From Novosphingobium sp. Leaf2 (GTDB lineage: Bacteria > Pseudomonadota > Alphaproteobacteria > Sphingomonadales > Sphingomonadaceae): a DNA stretch of 64,000 nucleotides. Position numbers and translations under genes: made by a program. The DNA lies in the NCBI RefSeq assembly GCF_001421325.1, contig NZ_LMJY01000019.1, positions 62,001 to 126,000 of the forward strand, written 5' to 3'. The notes beneath the pieces were generated by a model. It was not told the origin of the DNA and made no database searches. It saw only the letters and a program-made list of their open reading frames with translations. Shown in pieces: positions 39,452 through 48,768 of this stretch (positions within the stretch are counted from its first letter, which is position 1; each line of letters begins with the position of its first letter).

Positions 39452-40933
39452 CTAACCGATATGATATGCATTGCACAACGATGGCCAAACCTGCGCCCAT
39501 GGCCGTGCCCGCTCGAAAGCGGCAGCGGCGGTGAGCACCAAGCCATCGGCAAGGTGGCGCCCCACGATCTGCAGCCCCACCGGCAGCCCGCTTCCGGTAA
39601 AGCCCGCCGGCACGCTCGCCGCCGGCTGTCCGGTCCAGTTGAACGGGTACGTGAACGGCGAAGCGTTGGCCTGTTGCGCAGGGATCGCGCCGATCGCATC
39701 GGGATTGAAGTCCTCCACGCTGAACGGCGGGGAGGATACGGTGGGCGTCAGCAACAGATCATAGCCCTGCATGAAGCGGCGCAGTTCGTTGCACACGCGC
39801 TGCCGGGCCATGGCCGCGTCGGTAAAGTCCTGCCCGGTCCAATCGCGCTCCAGCATCATCAACAGTCCGGGCAGGTGGATCAGGCCCTGCCCGGCCAGAT
39901 CGCGCAAACCGCGCAGATCGGAATCGCGCATGATGATCGCCAGGAACACGTCGAACATGTCCTCAAGCACCGGCGTGTCGTCAACCACTTCGCAGCCCAG
40001 ATCCGTTGCGAAGACCTGCGCGGCGGCCTGCGTGATCGCACGCACTTCGGGATCGACGGCGGAAAACCCGAAATCAGGCGTGAAGGCGATTCGCAGCGGC
40101 GGCAACGGTGCGCGCGGGGCGGCCAGCCAGTCCACATCGCCGGCGGGAAGCGAATGCCAGTCCCGCGCGTCCGGCCCGGCGATTACCGACATCAGCAACG
40201 ACGCATCTTCGACCGTGCGGGTCAGCGGGCCCAGGTGCTCCACGCTTTCCCAACTGCTTACGCCGGGATAGCGCGGATCGCGGCAGCCCGGATACGCCGG
40301 CACGCGGCCGTAGGACGGCTTCAGCCCGAACAGGCCGCAGTAGCTGGCGGGCCCCCGGATCGAGCCGCCGCCATCGCTGCCGATACTCAGCGAACCCATC
40401 CCCGCCGCCACCGCCGCCGCGCTGCCCGCGCTCGATCCGCCCGATGTCATGGCCGTGTTCCAGGGGTTGGCCGTAGACGCAAAGACCGCATTCTTGCCTG
40501 CACCCGCATAGCCGAATTCCGGCGTATTGGTCTTGCCGATGACGATGGCGCCCGCCGCGCGCACGCGCTCCACGCAGACGTCGTCTTCCTCGGGGATGAA
40601 GCCCACGTAGGCGCGCGAGCCGCTGACCGTGGGCATATCGGCCGTGCAGATCAGGTCCTTTACCGATATCGGCACCCCGTGCAGCGGACCCAGCGCATCA
40701 CCGCGCAGAACCGCCGCCTCGGCCGCACGAGCGTGATCGAGGGCCGGAGCGATGTCGAGATGACAGAACGCATGGACGAGCGGTTCGAGCGCCGCGATCC
40801 GGGCGAACACCGCGTCGACCACCTCGACCGGCGAAACCTGCCCGGAACGGATGAGCTGCGCCTGTTGCGTGGCCGTAAGCGCCGCAAGGTCGCCAACTCC
40901 AACGGTCGAGCCGGTGTTTGCCAGTCTGCTCAT
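39452..40933 (-). CDS. Amidase-signature family amidase
   Basis: A 493-residue cytoplasmic amidase with the Ser-cisSer-Lys triad: Lys in GVPISVKDLI, the serine pair in MTSGGSSAGSAAAVAAGMG and the DGGGSIRGPA oxyanion loop. It would hydrolyse an amide, carbamate or allophanate-like bond. An ammonia- or amine-releasing step would fit the urease and oxygenase genes nearby. ATG 40933 (MSRLANTG) is preferred; ATG 40945 is near. The last codons contain another TGCATTGCA copy (39467-39475), which could serve the downstream MFS promoter. Confidence 0.9.
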   Translation of the reverse strand: MSRLANTGSTVGVGDLAALTATQQAQLIRSGQVSPVEVVDAVFARIAALEPLVHAFCHLDIAPALDHARAAEAAVLRGDALGPLHGVPISVKDLICTADMPTVSGSRAYVGFIPEEDDVCVERVRAAGAIVIGKTNTPEFGYAGAGKNAVFASTANPWNTAMTSGGSSAGSAAAVAAGMGSLSIGSDGGGSIRGPASYCGLFGLKPSYGRVPAYPGCRDPRYPGVSSWESVEHLGPLTRTVEDASLLMSVIAGPDARDWHSLPAGDVDWLAAPRAPLPPLRIAFTPDFGFSAVDPEVRAITQAAAQVFATDLGCEVVDDTPVLEDMFDVFLAIIMRDSDLRGLRDLAGQGLIHLPGLLMMLERDWTGQDFTDAAMARQRVCNELRRFMQGYDLLLTPTVSSPPFSVEDFNPDAIGAIPAQQANASPFTYPFNWTGQPAASVPAGFTGSGLPVGLQIVGRHLADGLVLTAAAAFERARPWAQVWPSLCNAYHIG

Positions 40934-41495
40934 ACCCAACTCCATAAAGACGCCGCGCGGCGCCAATGGAGCAAGGGTAAGGCTATCTGGCACGTCAGAT
41001 CAATCAAAAAGCATGGAAATGTGCGCGGCATATTCGCGGTTTCGTTACCGGCATCTGCCAATACCGTCCCCAACGCAACGTGGAAGGAGACGGCAGATAG
41101 CGGTTTGCGCTTCGCCGTGCCTGCAGCCGGGTCCGAAAGCCTGAAAGCAAGGGTATCCGGCGTAGTCCCCGCACACGGATCACTTGTCGATCGCGGTTGT
41201 ACTTGTCGTGGAGCGCACACTCTTTGGTACGGATCAACCCCTGCATTGCGGTACATCAAAAGTTATGGAACGATGCTGCCGGAACAAGATGAGGTGTCGG
41301 TCCGGCACGGGTCCAGTCATATTTTTTGAATATAGTGCCGTACAATTTGCATTGCATATTTTTCATGGCATCGTAATCTTGTCCGCAAGGCCTTTGCTTA
41401 CGTTCGCGGCGCGGGGGCGCCGCCCGGGGTTTTTGAATCAACCAGAAAAAGACTGACCAGGGAGCGGATCTCAACCACAAAACAGGGAGATCCAC
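40934..41495. other. Divergent promoter region between amidase and TonB receptor genes
   Basis: No gene is apparent in these 562 bases: frames are short and have mixed composition. The AT-rich part from about 41320 to 41370 holds the operator-like site described separately, and a good ribosome-binding site (GGGAG) lies just before the receptor start. The unusually long leader may allow extra regulation. Confidence 0.55.
41336..41360. promoter_or_regulatory. Putative operator shared with the Rieske promoter
   Basis: A 25-base block containing TGCATTGCA (41348-41356) that matches the site at 37526-37550 at 19 of 25 positions, 18 of the first 21. It is embedded in AT-rich DNA between the amidase and the TonB-dependent receptor, consistent with an operator controlling one or both. 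The core is close to a palindrome, suggesting a dimeric regulator. Confidence 0.6.
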
Positions 41496-43802
41496 ATGCA
41501 ATCAACAAACGTGATCGAACAGGTAGTCCGGCTCGCTATCTCAACCTCGCTCTTCGCGATCGCAGCGACCTCCACCCAGGCGATCGCGGCGGATGCCAGC
41601 GCCCCGGCCGATACCGACGCGCCGCAGTTGAGCGACATCATCGTTACCGGTGAAAAGCGCGAGACGCGTCTTCAGGACGTGCCGATCGCCATCACCGCCA
41701 TCGACAGCAGCGTGCTGCGCCAGCGCAACACCAACAGCCTTGACGACCTTGACGGCTATGTCCCCGGCCTCAACATCGCCCGCAATCAGGGCGCCGAGCG
41801 CGTGATCACCATCCGCGGTATCGGCTATGAAACCAGTTCGAACCCTAACTCCCAGCCCGGCGTCGCCTTCCACATTGACGGCGTTTACATCGCCCACACC
41901 ATGGCGCTCGGCCAGGACCTCATCGACGTCGACCGTATCGAAGTGCTGCGCGGGCCGCAGGGCACCGTCTTCGGCGAAACGTCTACCGGCGGCGCGATCA
42001 ACGTCATCACCAACAAACCCAAGCTGGGCGACACCAGCGGCAATGCCTCGGCCTCGTACGGCAATTACAACTACGTGAAGGTCGATGGCGCGGTGAACGT
42101 GCCGCTTGGGCCGACCCTGGCGGCGCGGTTCGCCGGGCAGTACCTGCGTCACGACGGCTATGGCTATTCCGTTGGCGTGCCGAACGTCAGCAAGTACGCG
42201 CTGGATGACGCAAACAACCTGGCCGGGCGCGCCTCCCTGCTGTGGCAACCCAGTTCGACCTTCAGCGCCTTGCTCGAAGCCTCCGCATTCCACGCAGACC
42301 ATGCCGGCGCGGTGCAGAAGCTGATCACGGACACGACCCCGGGCGCTCGCAACGTCGATCAGGACCTGCCTGCAACGTACAAGCTCGACACCCGTATGGT
42401 ATCGCTGACGCTGTCGCAGGAGCTGAACGACACGATGGTACTGAAATCGGTCAGCGCATACCAGTACATGAACAAGAACCAGACGTCGGAGTCCGACCGC
42501 ACGGCGAACCCCGCGATCTTCGATCACCTGGTGCGCTGGCACGATCGCAGCAAGACATTCAGCCAGGAAGTCACCCTCAGTTCGCAAAACACCTCCACCG
42601 TGGAATGGACCCTGGGCGGTTTCTTCCTGCGCCAGCGCGCACTGCAGGATATCCTGGAGCTATCGGCTCCGGGCATCGCAGCGGTGGTGTTGCCCGATGG
42701 CACGGGGGTGAAGTTCCAGACTGACAGCCCCTACCAGCACACCTCGCTCGCCGGGTACGGCCAGGCGATCTTCCACGCCTCCGATGCGCTCGCGATCACG
42801 GCGGGTCTGCGCTATAGCTGGGACAAGGTTTCCGCGCAGCCTTACCAGTTCTATTACCTGGTTCCGCCGCGCTCTGCCAAAAGCGATGCCCTGACCGGCA
42901 AGATCAGCGCCGACTACAAGCTGACGCCCGACAACTCCATCTATGTCACCGCATCCACCGGCTACAAGCCGACGGGCGTGAGCTTCGTTTCAGACAAACC
43001 GTTCGAAGCCGGCAGCTTCTCCTCCGGTCCGCAATACGTGCCGCAAAGCTTCAAGAAGGAGACGGTGAAAGCCCTGGAGATCGGCTCGAAGAACGAATTC
43101 TTCGACAGGCGCGTTCGCCTGAACGTGGCCGGATACTATTACTGGTACAAGAACTTCCAGTTCACCGCCGACGACCCGGTGCCTTTCGCCGGCGGCACCG
43201 ACAACATTCCCAAGGCGGAAGTCTGGGGCGCCGAGGCGGAAGCCACGTTCATCGCCTCGCCGGCACTGCGCTTTGACGGCACGTTCTCATGGGGCAAGGG
43301 CAAGTTCACGTCGGACTTCCTGACCATCGATGCGCAGACAGCAGCGCAAGTGCGCGCGCAAACCTTCGCCGCGCTGGGCTACCCCGCCGGCTACTACTAC
43401 GACGCGCGGATCGAGGCAGCCGTGGACGCCGCGCGCGAGAACCTGAACGGCAAACGTCTGCCAAAGATGCCGACCACGCAGGGCACTTTTGCGGCGACAT
43501 ATACCGCCGCGCTGCCCTCTGCCGAACTCGCGATGCGCGGTGAGGTGGCCTATCGCGGCAGCTACAACTACCGCGTGTTCGCCAACAGCTTCCTCGACAA
43601 GGTGCCGTCCTACACCATCTTCAACGCCTCGATCACGTATACACCTGAAGGTCAACCCTGGCGCCTGGCGCTTCGGGCGCAGAACATCAGCAACAAAGCG
43701 GGCATCGCCTCGCGCTTCTCGGACCCATATGGCTCTGGCACCACCAGCGTGGAATACATTCCGCCCCGCCAGGTGATGGGCAGCGTGTCGGTCAACTTCT
43801 GA
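41496..43802 (+). CDS. TonB-dependent receptor (catabolic island)
   Basis: A 768-residue outer-membrane active transporter. A signal peptide (to about residue 28) precedes a TonB box and plug (DIIVTGEKRETRLQDVPIAI), then a 22-strand barrel finishing with MGSVSVNF, the terminal aromatic signature. GGGAG lies just before the ATG. The family imports siderophores, vitamins and, in sphingomonads, many aromatic or glycan substrates. Its operator-like match to the Rieske promoter suggests it takes up the substrate of that enzyme. Confidence 0.94.
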   Translation: MQSTNVIEQVVRLAISTSLFAIAATSTQAIAADASAPADTDAPQLSDIIVTGEKRETRLQDVPIAITAIDSSVLRQRNTNSLDDLDGYVPGLNIARNQGAERVITIRGIGYETSSNPNSQPGVAFHIDGVYIAHTMALGQDLIDVDRIEVLRGPQGTVFGETSTGGAINVITNKPKLGDTSGNASASYGNYNYVKVDGAVNVPLGPTLAARFAGQYLRHDGYGYSVGVPNVSKYALDDANNLAGRASLLWQPSSTFSALLEASAFHADHAGAVQKLITDTTPGARNVDQDLPATYKLDTRMVSLTLSQELNDTMVLKSVSAYQYMNKNQTSESDRTANPAIFDHLVRWHDRSKTFSQEVTLSSQNTSTVEWTLGGFFLRQRALQDILELSAPGIAAVVLPDGTGVKFQTDSPYQHTSLAGYGQAIFHASDALAITAGLRYSWDKVSAQPYQFYYLVPPRSAKSDALTGKISADYKLTPDNSIYVTASTGYKPTGVSFVSDKPFEAGSFSSGPQYVPQSFKKETVKALEIGSKNEFFDRRVRLNVAGYYYWYKNFQFTADDPVPFAGGTDNIPKAEVWGAEAEATFIASPALRFDGTFSWGKGKFTSDFLTIDAQTAAQVRAQTFAALGYPAGYYYDARIEAAVDAARENLNGKRLPKMPTTQGTFAATYTAALPSAELAMRGEVAYRGSYNYRVFANSFLDKVPSYTIFNASITYTPEGQPWRLALRAQNISNKAGIASRFSDPYGSGTTSVEYIPPRQVMGSVSVNF

Positions 43803-43810
43803 GGGATAGC

Positions 43811-43838
43811 GGACGGGTCTTGCCAGCAAGGCTCGTCC
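43811..43838 (+). terminator. Possible terminator hairpin after the receptor gene
   Basis: A 13-bp stem in RNA with two G-U pairs (43811-43823 with 43826-43838) lies nine bases after the receptor stop. There is no T tract, so termination is uncertain. Confidence 0.4.
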
Positions 43839-43863
43839 GGCACCCCGCGGGCGGCGGCCCTAA

Positions 43864-44036
43864 GGCGGCGTAGACACATTCCGCAACGCCGCGATTTGCC
43901 TGTAAAGGGGCTGGACCAAAAGCCGCCACTTCCGCGTCGGCTTGGCTCGAAATATCGACATATTCCATCACCTCACCTCCTTGAACTGACGGCTTTTGCC
44001 TCCAGTCGTGGCGATGCGGAATGTGTCCACGCCGCC
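43864..44036. repeat. Short element with 21-bp terminal inverted repeats
   Basis: The ends 43864-43884 and 44016-44036 are inverted copies of each other with one mismatch in 21. Immediately outside are TAA on the left (43861-43863) and TAA on the right (44037-44039), which looks like a 3-bp target duplication. A shorter inner inverted repeat pairs 43917-43925 with 43990-43998. No protein is encoded. The layout fits a miniature inverted-repeat transposable element, or alternatively a long stem-structured RNA. Confidence 0.55.
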
Positions 44037-44046
44037 TAATGACGGA

Positions 44047-44730
44047 TCAGCCGCGCTCTACCGTCAAAGGCACGCGTGCCGTTGCCTTGGATTTCGCGGC
44101 GGACGCCCCGCGCACCTTGGCAGCGCGCTTGGATGCTGGCTTGGCGGAGGATGCACGCTCCCCAAGTTCGCCCTGACGATCCCCCTGCAGCACCCGCATC
44201 ACCGAGATCGAGCGCGCAGCCTGCTCGTAAAGGCCGCAGATCCGCCACATGCTCTTGATCGCGGCGGAGAGTTCCTCATTGCCCTGGAACGTCGTCCCCA
44301 ACGTGTTGAGCAGGACATCCTTGCGCACTTTCGCGTAACGGTCGGTCAGTTCCATCCCCCGGTCGGTCACGCGGTAAGTCGTCTGCCGCAAGGGACCATC
44401 GCCCTTCTCGATCAGGCCCGCTTTCTCCAGCTTGCGCAGGGCGTACAGGATGTTGGAGGAATCGTCCCGGTTCAGGTAGCGCCCGATGTCCGCCGCGCTC
44501 TTGGGCTCCTCGTTCATGCGAATGAGCTGCAGAACGGAAACGTCGGGTTGCGCCAGATATTCACCACTCACGAATTCGTGGACGGACGACGACCAGCGCG
44601 CAAACGCCTCGGAAATGTGGTGCAGCGCAAATTCAAACTCGTGAAATTCACGCTCGGCCTCGCCGGGAGAAAGGTGCGATTTGAGCAGGAGATTCTTGGT
44701 TTGCTCGTCCTGATCCGCATTCCCGGCCAT
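44047..44730 (-). CDS. MarR-family winged-helix regulator with basic C-terminal tail
   Basis: A 227-residue DNA-binding protein. The winged helix spans about residues 60-140 (VLQLIRMNEEPKSAADIGRY, then SSNILYALRKLEKAGLIEK, then YRVTDRGMELTDRYA). After about residue 190 it has a low-complexity Ala/Lys/Arg/Ser tail resembling histone H1-type tails, unusual for MarR proteins. It is divergent from the second TonB receptor and is the only regulator in the catabolic island, so it is the best candidate to bind the TGCATTGCA sites. Confidence 0.85.
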   Translation of the reverse strand: MAGNADQDEQTKNLLLKSHLSPGEAEREFHEFEFALHHISEAFARWSSSVHEFVSGEYLAQPDVSVLQLIRMNEEPKSAADIGRYLNRDDSSNILYALRKLEKAGLIEKGDGPLRQTTYRVTDRGMELTDRYAKVRKDVLLNTLGTTFQGNEELSAAIKSMWRICGLYEQAARSISVMRVLQGDRQGELGERASSAKPASKRAAKVRGASAAKSKATARVPLTVERG

Positions 44731-45063
44731 CGTCGATCCATCTTTTCATGTAAAGGTGCACAGCGAATTGCTCGCAAAACCTGACTGGAGAGATACGCCC
44801 AGTGCATCCGATTTTCAAACTGTAGCGGTGCACGCAACGGCGCGTTTTCAGATGATGTGCACATATATCGGCATCGGCCGCTGTCTTTCGGCTGCCCAAA
44901 GGGGGCAACCGCGCAAGGAATTGCGTTCGCCAGAACAGAGATGGCCACGCAACTTTGTGCATGAATTCGTACTGTCATCAAAGTTAAGTCAAACTGCCAC
45001 GATCCTTGCCTAACCGACGCCCAGCATGGGTGCGACCATGCGAGATTCACAGGGCACATTTAC
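44731..45063. other. Divergent intergenic region of regulator and second receptor
   Basis: These 333 bases hold no convincing gene. They contain three GTGCAC hexamers (in GGTGCACAGC, GGTGCACGCA and TGTGCACATA) that could be weak regulator half-sites related to the TGCA core seen elsewhere in the island. Promoters for both flanking genes must lie here. Confidence 0.45.
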
Positions 45064-47646
45064 ATGATGGCAATTCGATCGACGGCCAAGGCCGCGCGCT
45101 GGGCAATGCTCGCTGGCACCGCGCTTACAGTGTGCTCGGCAACGCAGGTAATGGCACGCGAAGATGCCGCGACAGCGGACGCGGCTCCGGCGGCTGACGA
45201 CACGTTGAGCGGCGGTGCAATCATTGTCACCGGCGCCAAGAGCACCCGGTCCGCCACGGCGATTTCGGACGCGGAAATCCAGAAGATCCTGCCCGGCGTC
45301 TCGCCGCTGAAGGCGATCCAGACGCTGCCTGGCGTCTTGTACATCACGGCCGATCCGTGGGGCAACAACGAGCAGAACGCGCAGATCTTCATCCACGGGT
45401 TCGCCGGCAACCAGCTTGGCTACACGATGGACGGCATTCCGCTGGGCGATCAGAGCTATGGCAACTACAACGGCCTGTCCCCCCAGCGCGCGGTGATTTC
45501 GGAGAACGTGGGCCGGGTCGTCGTGGCGACCGGCGCCGGCGATCTGGCGACCCCTTCGAACAGCAACCTGGGCGGCACGGTGGAAACCTTCTCGTCCGAC
45601 CCGCTCAGCCGGTTCAGCATCCGCGGTGCGCAGACGGTGGGCAGCTACGACACGTCGCGCACCTATCTGCGCATCGACAGCGGCGATCTGGGCGGCGGCA
45701 ATTCGGGCTATATCTCCGGCGTGCGGCAGCGGGCACGCGCCTGGGACTTCAACGGCATCCAGAAGGGCTGGCAGGCCAACGCGAAGTTCGTGCACGACGA
45801 CGATGCCGGCAAGCTGACGCTCTATTTCGACTACAACGACATGACGCAGCCCAACGAGGATGCGACCGTGTTCTTCAAGCCCTCCGCAGGTGGCACCGCC
45901 ACCGCCGTGCAGTTGTTCACGCCCTATACAAAGCCGTTCTTCTATCCCGATTTCGACGGCTACCGGACCAATTATCTGAGCGCGCTGGGCAACTCCCCTG
46001 CGGCGGCTGGCAGCAATTACCGCAACTATTACTCGGACGCGCAGCGCACCGATTATCTGGGCTACGTGCGCTACGACGCACACCTGTCCGACAAGATCAC
46101 CTGGTCCAACACCGGCTATTATCACCACAACGACGGTGCCGGCGTGGTAGCCGGCCCGCTCGGCCAGTCTATCACGACCGCGCAAGCCTATCTTGATCCC
46201 AACTACGCGACCCTGCCGACCAACTGCCGGTTCACCGCCAACAACAACGGCGTGCGCCCCTCTGCCTGCACGGCGTTGACCAACGCCCAGGCGGCAGCGT
46301 CCGGCGCTGCGCTGGTGGCGGCTACGGGCGGTTCGGGCATGATCACCCGCACCACCGAATACCGCATTGATCGTGAAGGCCTGATCTCGGCGATGAATAT
46401 CGACCTTGGCGCGCACAAGATCGAGTTCGGCGGCTGGTTCGAGCACAACAGCACGACGCAGTGGCGCCGCTGGTATGCCGTACCGGTGTCCGATTCTTCG
46501 CTCAGCACGCCCTACGTGCGCCCCGCCGACGTGCTGGACCCGCTGTTCACGCAGTATCAGGGCGAAGCGCGGATCAACCAGTTGCAGCTGCACCTTCAGG
46601 ACACCTGGCAGGCGACCGACAGGCTGCTGGTGCAAGGTGGCTTCAAGACCAGCGCGCAGTGGGCCAGCGGCCGCTTCCCGGTGCAGCCGCGCGTCGGTTC
46701 GCTGGGTGGCACCACCGCGCTGCCGGAAGGCAAGATCAACACCAAGAACTGGTTCCTGCCCGCCTTCGGCGCGACGTATGATTTCAACGGACATGAGCAG
46801 GTCTACTTCAACGTCCAGAAGAACCTGCGCCAGTATCAGGCCTATCTCGCTGGCGGTGGCGGTCCCTGGTTCACTGGCAGCCAGGCCGCGTTCGATGCCT
46901 TTGCCGATGAGGGCAAGCCCGAGACCAGCTGGAGCTACGAAGCAGGCCTGCGCACCAGCCGCACGTTTGCCAACGACGTGGCGATCCAGGCGCAGATCAA
47001 CTACTACCACGTCGATTTCAGCAACCGCCTGCTCGCCATCCCGACCAACCCGGGCGGGATCGCCGGCAGCGGCATCACCGGCGGCACCTCGACACTGGTG
47101 AATGTCGGCGACGTAAAGACCAACGGCGTTGACGCCGCGATCACGCTGCGCATCGGGCGCAAGTTCTCGCTCTACAACGCCGTCTCGTACAATCTGTCCA
47201 AGTACCAGAACGACTACACCTCAACCGCGCTGGGCATCGGCGCGGCCACTAACACCTGCATCGGCGGCTTCATAGTGACCGGCGGCGTCGTGCCGACGTG
47301 CGGCAAGCAGCTTCCCGGCACGCCGAAGTGGATGAACAAGACGGTCGCGACGCTGGACGTTGGCCCTATCGAAGTGCAGGCGATCGGGGACTATGTGGGC
47401 CGCCGCTTCGCCACCTATACCAACGACACCAGCGTCTCCTCGTACTTCCTGACCTCGCTGCGCGTCGCCGCGCGAGTGCCGGACCGCACGCTGCCGCTGG
47501 ACAAGGTGGAACTTGCGCTCAACGTCACCAATCTGACGGACAAGAAGGGCGTGTCGACACTGTCGATCGGATCGGCCACAAACAGCTATTCGGCGTATCC
47601 GATCGCGCCGCGCCAGTGGTTCCTGACGCTTTCGGCGGCCTATTGA
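45064..47646 (+). CDS. TonB-dependent receptor (second)
   Basis: An 860-residue outer-membrane transporter with a signal peptide (cut after about residue 30), a plug beginning GGAIIVTGAKSTRSATAISD and a barrel ending in FLTLSAAY. The plug sequence PLKAIQTLPGVLY and the many Tyr/Asn-rich loops resemble receptors for larger organic ligands. It differs clearly from the receptor at 41496. The phosphodiesterase gene starts six bases after its stop, so a phosphodiester ligand is a reasonable suggestion. Confidence 0.94.
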   Translation: MMAIRSTAKAARWAMLAGTALTVCSATQVMAREDAATADAAPAADDTLSGGAIIVTGAKSTRSATAISDAEIQKILPGVSPLKAIQTLPGVLYITADPWGNNEQNAQIFIHGFAGNQLGYTMDGIPLGDQSYGNYNGLSPQRAVISENVGRVVVATGAGDLATPSNSNLGGTVETFSSDPLSRFSIRGAQTVGSYDTSRTYLRIDSGDLGGGNSGYISGVRQRARAWDFNGIQKGWQANAKFVHDDDAGKLTLYFDYNDMTQPNEDATVFFKPSAGGTATAVQLFTPYTKPFFYPDFDGYRTNYLSALGNSPAAAGSNYRNYYSDAQRTDYLGYVRYDAHLSDKITWSNTGYYHHNDGAGVVAGPLGQSITTAQAYLDPNYATLPTNCRFTANNNGVRPSACTALTNAQAAASGAALVAATGGSGMITRTTEYRIDREGLISAMNIDLGAHKIEFGGWFEHNSTTQWRRWYAVPVSDSSLSTPYVRPADVLDPLFTQYQGEARINQLQLHLQDTWQATDRLLVQGGFKTSAQWASGRFPVQPRVGSLGGTTALPEGKINTKNWFLPAFGATYDFNGHEQVYFNVQKNLRQYQAYLAGGGGPWFTGSQAAFDAFADEGKPETSWSYEAGLRTSRTFANDVAIQAQINYYHVDFSNRLLAIPTNPGGIAGSGITGGTSTLVNVGDVKTNGVDAAITLRIGRKFSLYNAVSYNLSKYQNDYTSTALGIGAATNTCIGGFIVTGGVVPTCGKQLPGTPKWMNKTVATLDVGPIEVQAIGDYVGRRFATYTNDTSVSSYFLTSLRVAARVPDRTLPLDKVELALNVTNLTDKKGVSTLSIGSATNSYSAYPIAPRQWFLTLSAAY

Positions 47647-47651
47647 GCGTC

Positions 47652-48758
47652 ATGTTCTCAAGGCGCTGTACACTGATCGGCGGCGCGGCCCTGGCCTGCG
47701 CCGCCGCGCTTCCGGCAACCGCCGCGCCCCGGCGCCAGGGCGCGCCGCTGGTGATCGGCCACCGCGGCGCCTCGGCGCTGCGGCCCGAACACACGATCGG
47801 TTCGTACGCCAAGGCGATCGAGGACGGCGCGGACTTCATCGAGCCTGATCTGGTGGCGACCAAGGACGGCGTGCTGGTTGCCCGGCACGAGAACAACATC
47901 GCGGAAACTACCGACGTGGCCGCGCACCCGCAGTTCGCCAGCCGCCGCACGCAAAAGACGATCGACGGGCAGGCGGTGACCGGCTGGTTCACCGAAGACT
48001 TCACTCTGGCCGAACTCAAGCAGCTGCGCGCGCGTGAACGGCTTACCGGCATGCGCACACAAAGCCATTCCTACGACGGGGCGTTCCAGATCGTCACGTT
48101 CGAGGAAATCGTCGATTTTGCCGCTGCCGAAGCGGCAGCGCGCGGGCGGCCAATCGGGCTGATCCCCGAAATCAAGCACGGCACGTACTTCGCCGGCATC
48201 GGTCTGCCGCTGGAACCGCGCCTGCTGGCGATGATCGGCCTGGGCGGCTACCTGCGCCGCGCACCGCTGGTCATCCAGTCGTTCGAGGTCGGCAACCTGA
48301 AGGCGCTGCGCCCGAAAGTGGCCGGCTTTGCCAACGTCCAGCTCATGCAGCTGATCGAAGCGCCGCAGAACGCCCCTTACGATCTGGTCGCGGCTGGCTG
48401 GAAGGGCACGTACGCGCAGATGCTAACGCCCGAAGGGCTGGCGGAAATCGCGACGTATGCCGACTGGCTGGCCCCCCAGGTCCGCGCCTACATCCCGCTC
48501 GACGCCGCAGGCCGGCTCGGCGCCTCGACGGGTCTCGCCGCAGCAGCACAGCGCGCGGGCCTTCTGGCCGGCACTTGGACTTTCCGCCCGGAGAACAGCT
48601 TCCTCGCTGCCGATTTCCGCGACAATGCCGGCCCAGCCGCGCGCAACCCGACCGGCAGTATCGCTGAAATCCGGCGCTATCTTGCCGAGGGCCTCGATGG
48701 CTTTTTCACCGACGACCCCAAACTGGGACGCGAGGCGGTCAAACAATTTGAGGGATGA
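47652..48758 (+). CDS. Exported glycerophosphodiester phosphodiesterase
   Basis: A 368-residue enzyme predicted to cleave glycerophosphodiesters to glycerol-3-phosphate and an alcohol. An RR-containing signal peptide (SRRCTLIGGAALACAAA) points to export, possibly by the Tat route. The catalytic His-Arg is in IGHRGASALRPEHT, with metal-binding acids in FIEPDLVATKDG and the second His in VARHENNI. A C-terminal TDDP motif (GFFTDDPKLG) completes the GDPD (PF03009) fold. It is coupled to the TonB receptor upstream. Confidence 0.92.
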   Translation: MFSRRCTLIGGAALACAAALPATAAPRRQGAPLVIGHRGASALRPEHTIGSYAKAIEDGADFIEPDLVATKDGVLVARHENNIAETTDVAAHPQFASRRTQKTIDGQAVTGWFTEDFTLAELKQLRARERLTGMRTQSHSYDGAFQIVTFEEIVDFAAAEAAARGRPIGLIPEIKHGTYFAGIGLPLEPRLLAMIGLGGYLRRAPLVIQSFEVGNLKALRPKVAGFANVQLMQLIEAPQNAPYDLVAAGWKGTYAQMLTPEGLAEIATYADWLAPQVRAYIPLDAAGRLGASTGLAAAAQRAGLLAGTWTFRPENSFLAADFRDNAGPAARNPTGSIAEIRRYLAEGLDGFFTDDPKLGREAVKQFEG

Positions 48759-48768
48759 GGCAAAGCCT

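Noticed and set aside
40934..41259. Minus-strand open frame upstream of the amidase
   Set aside because: It lies in the promoter region, and its translation has no domain or conserved composition.
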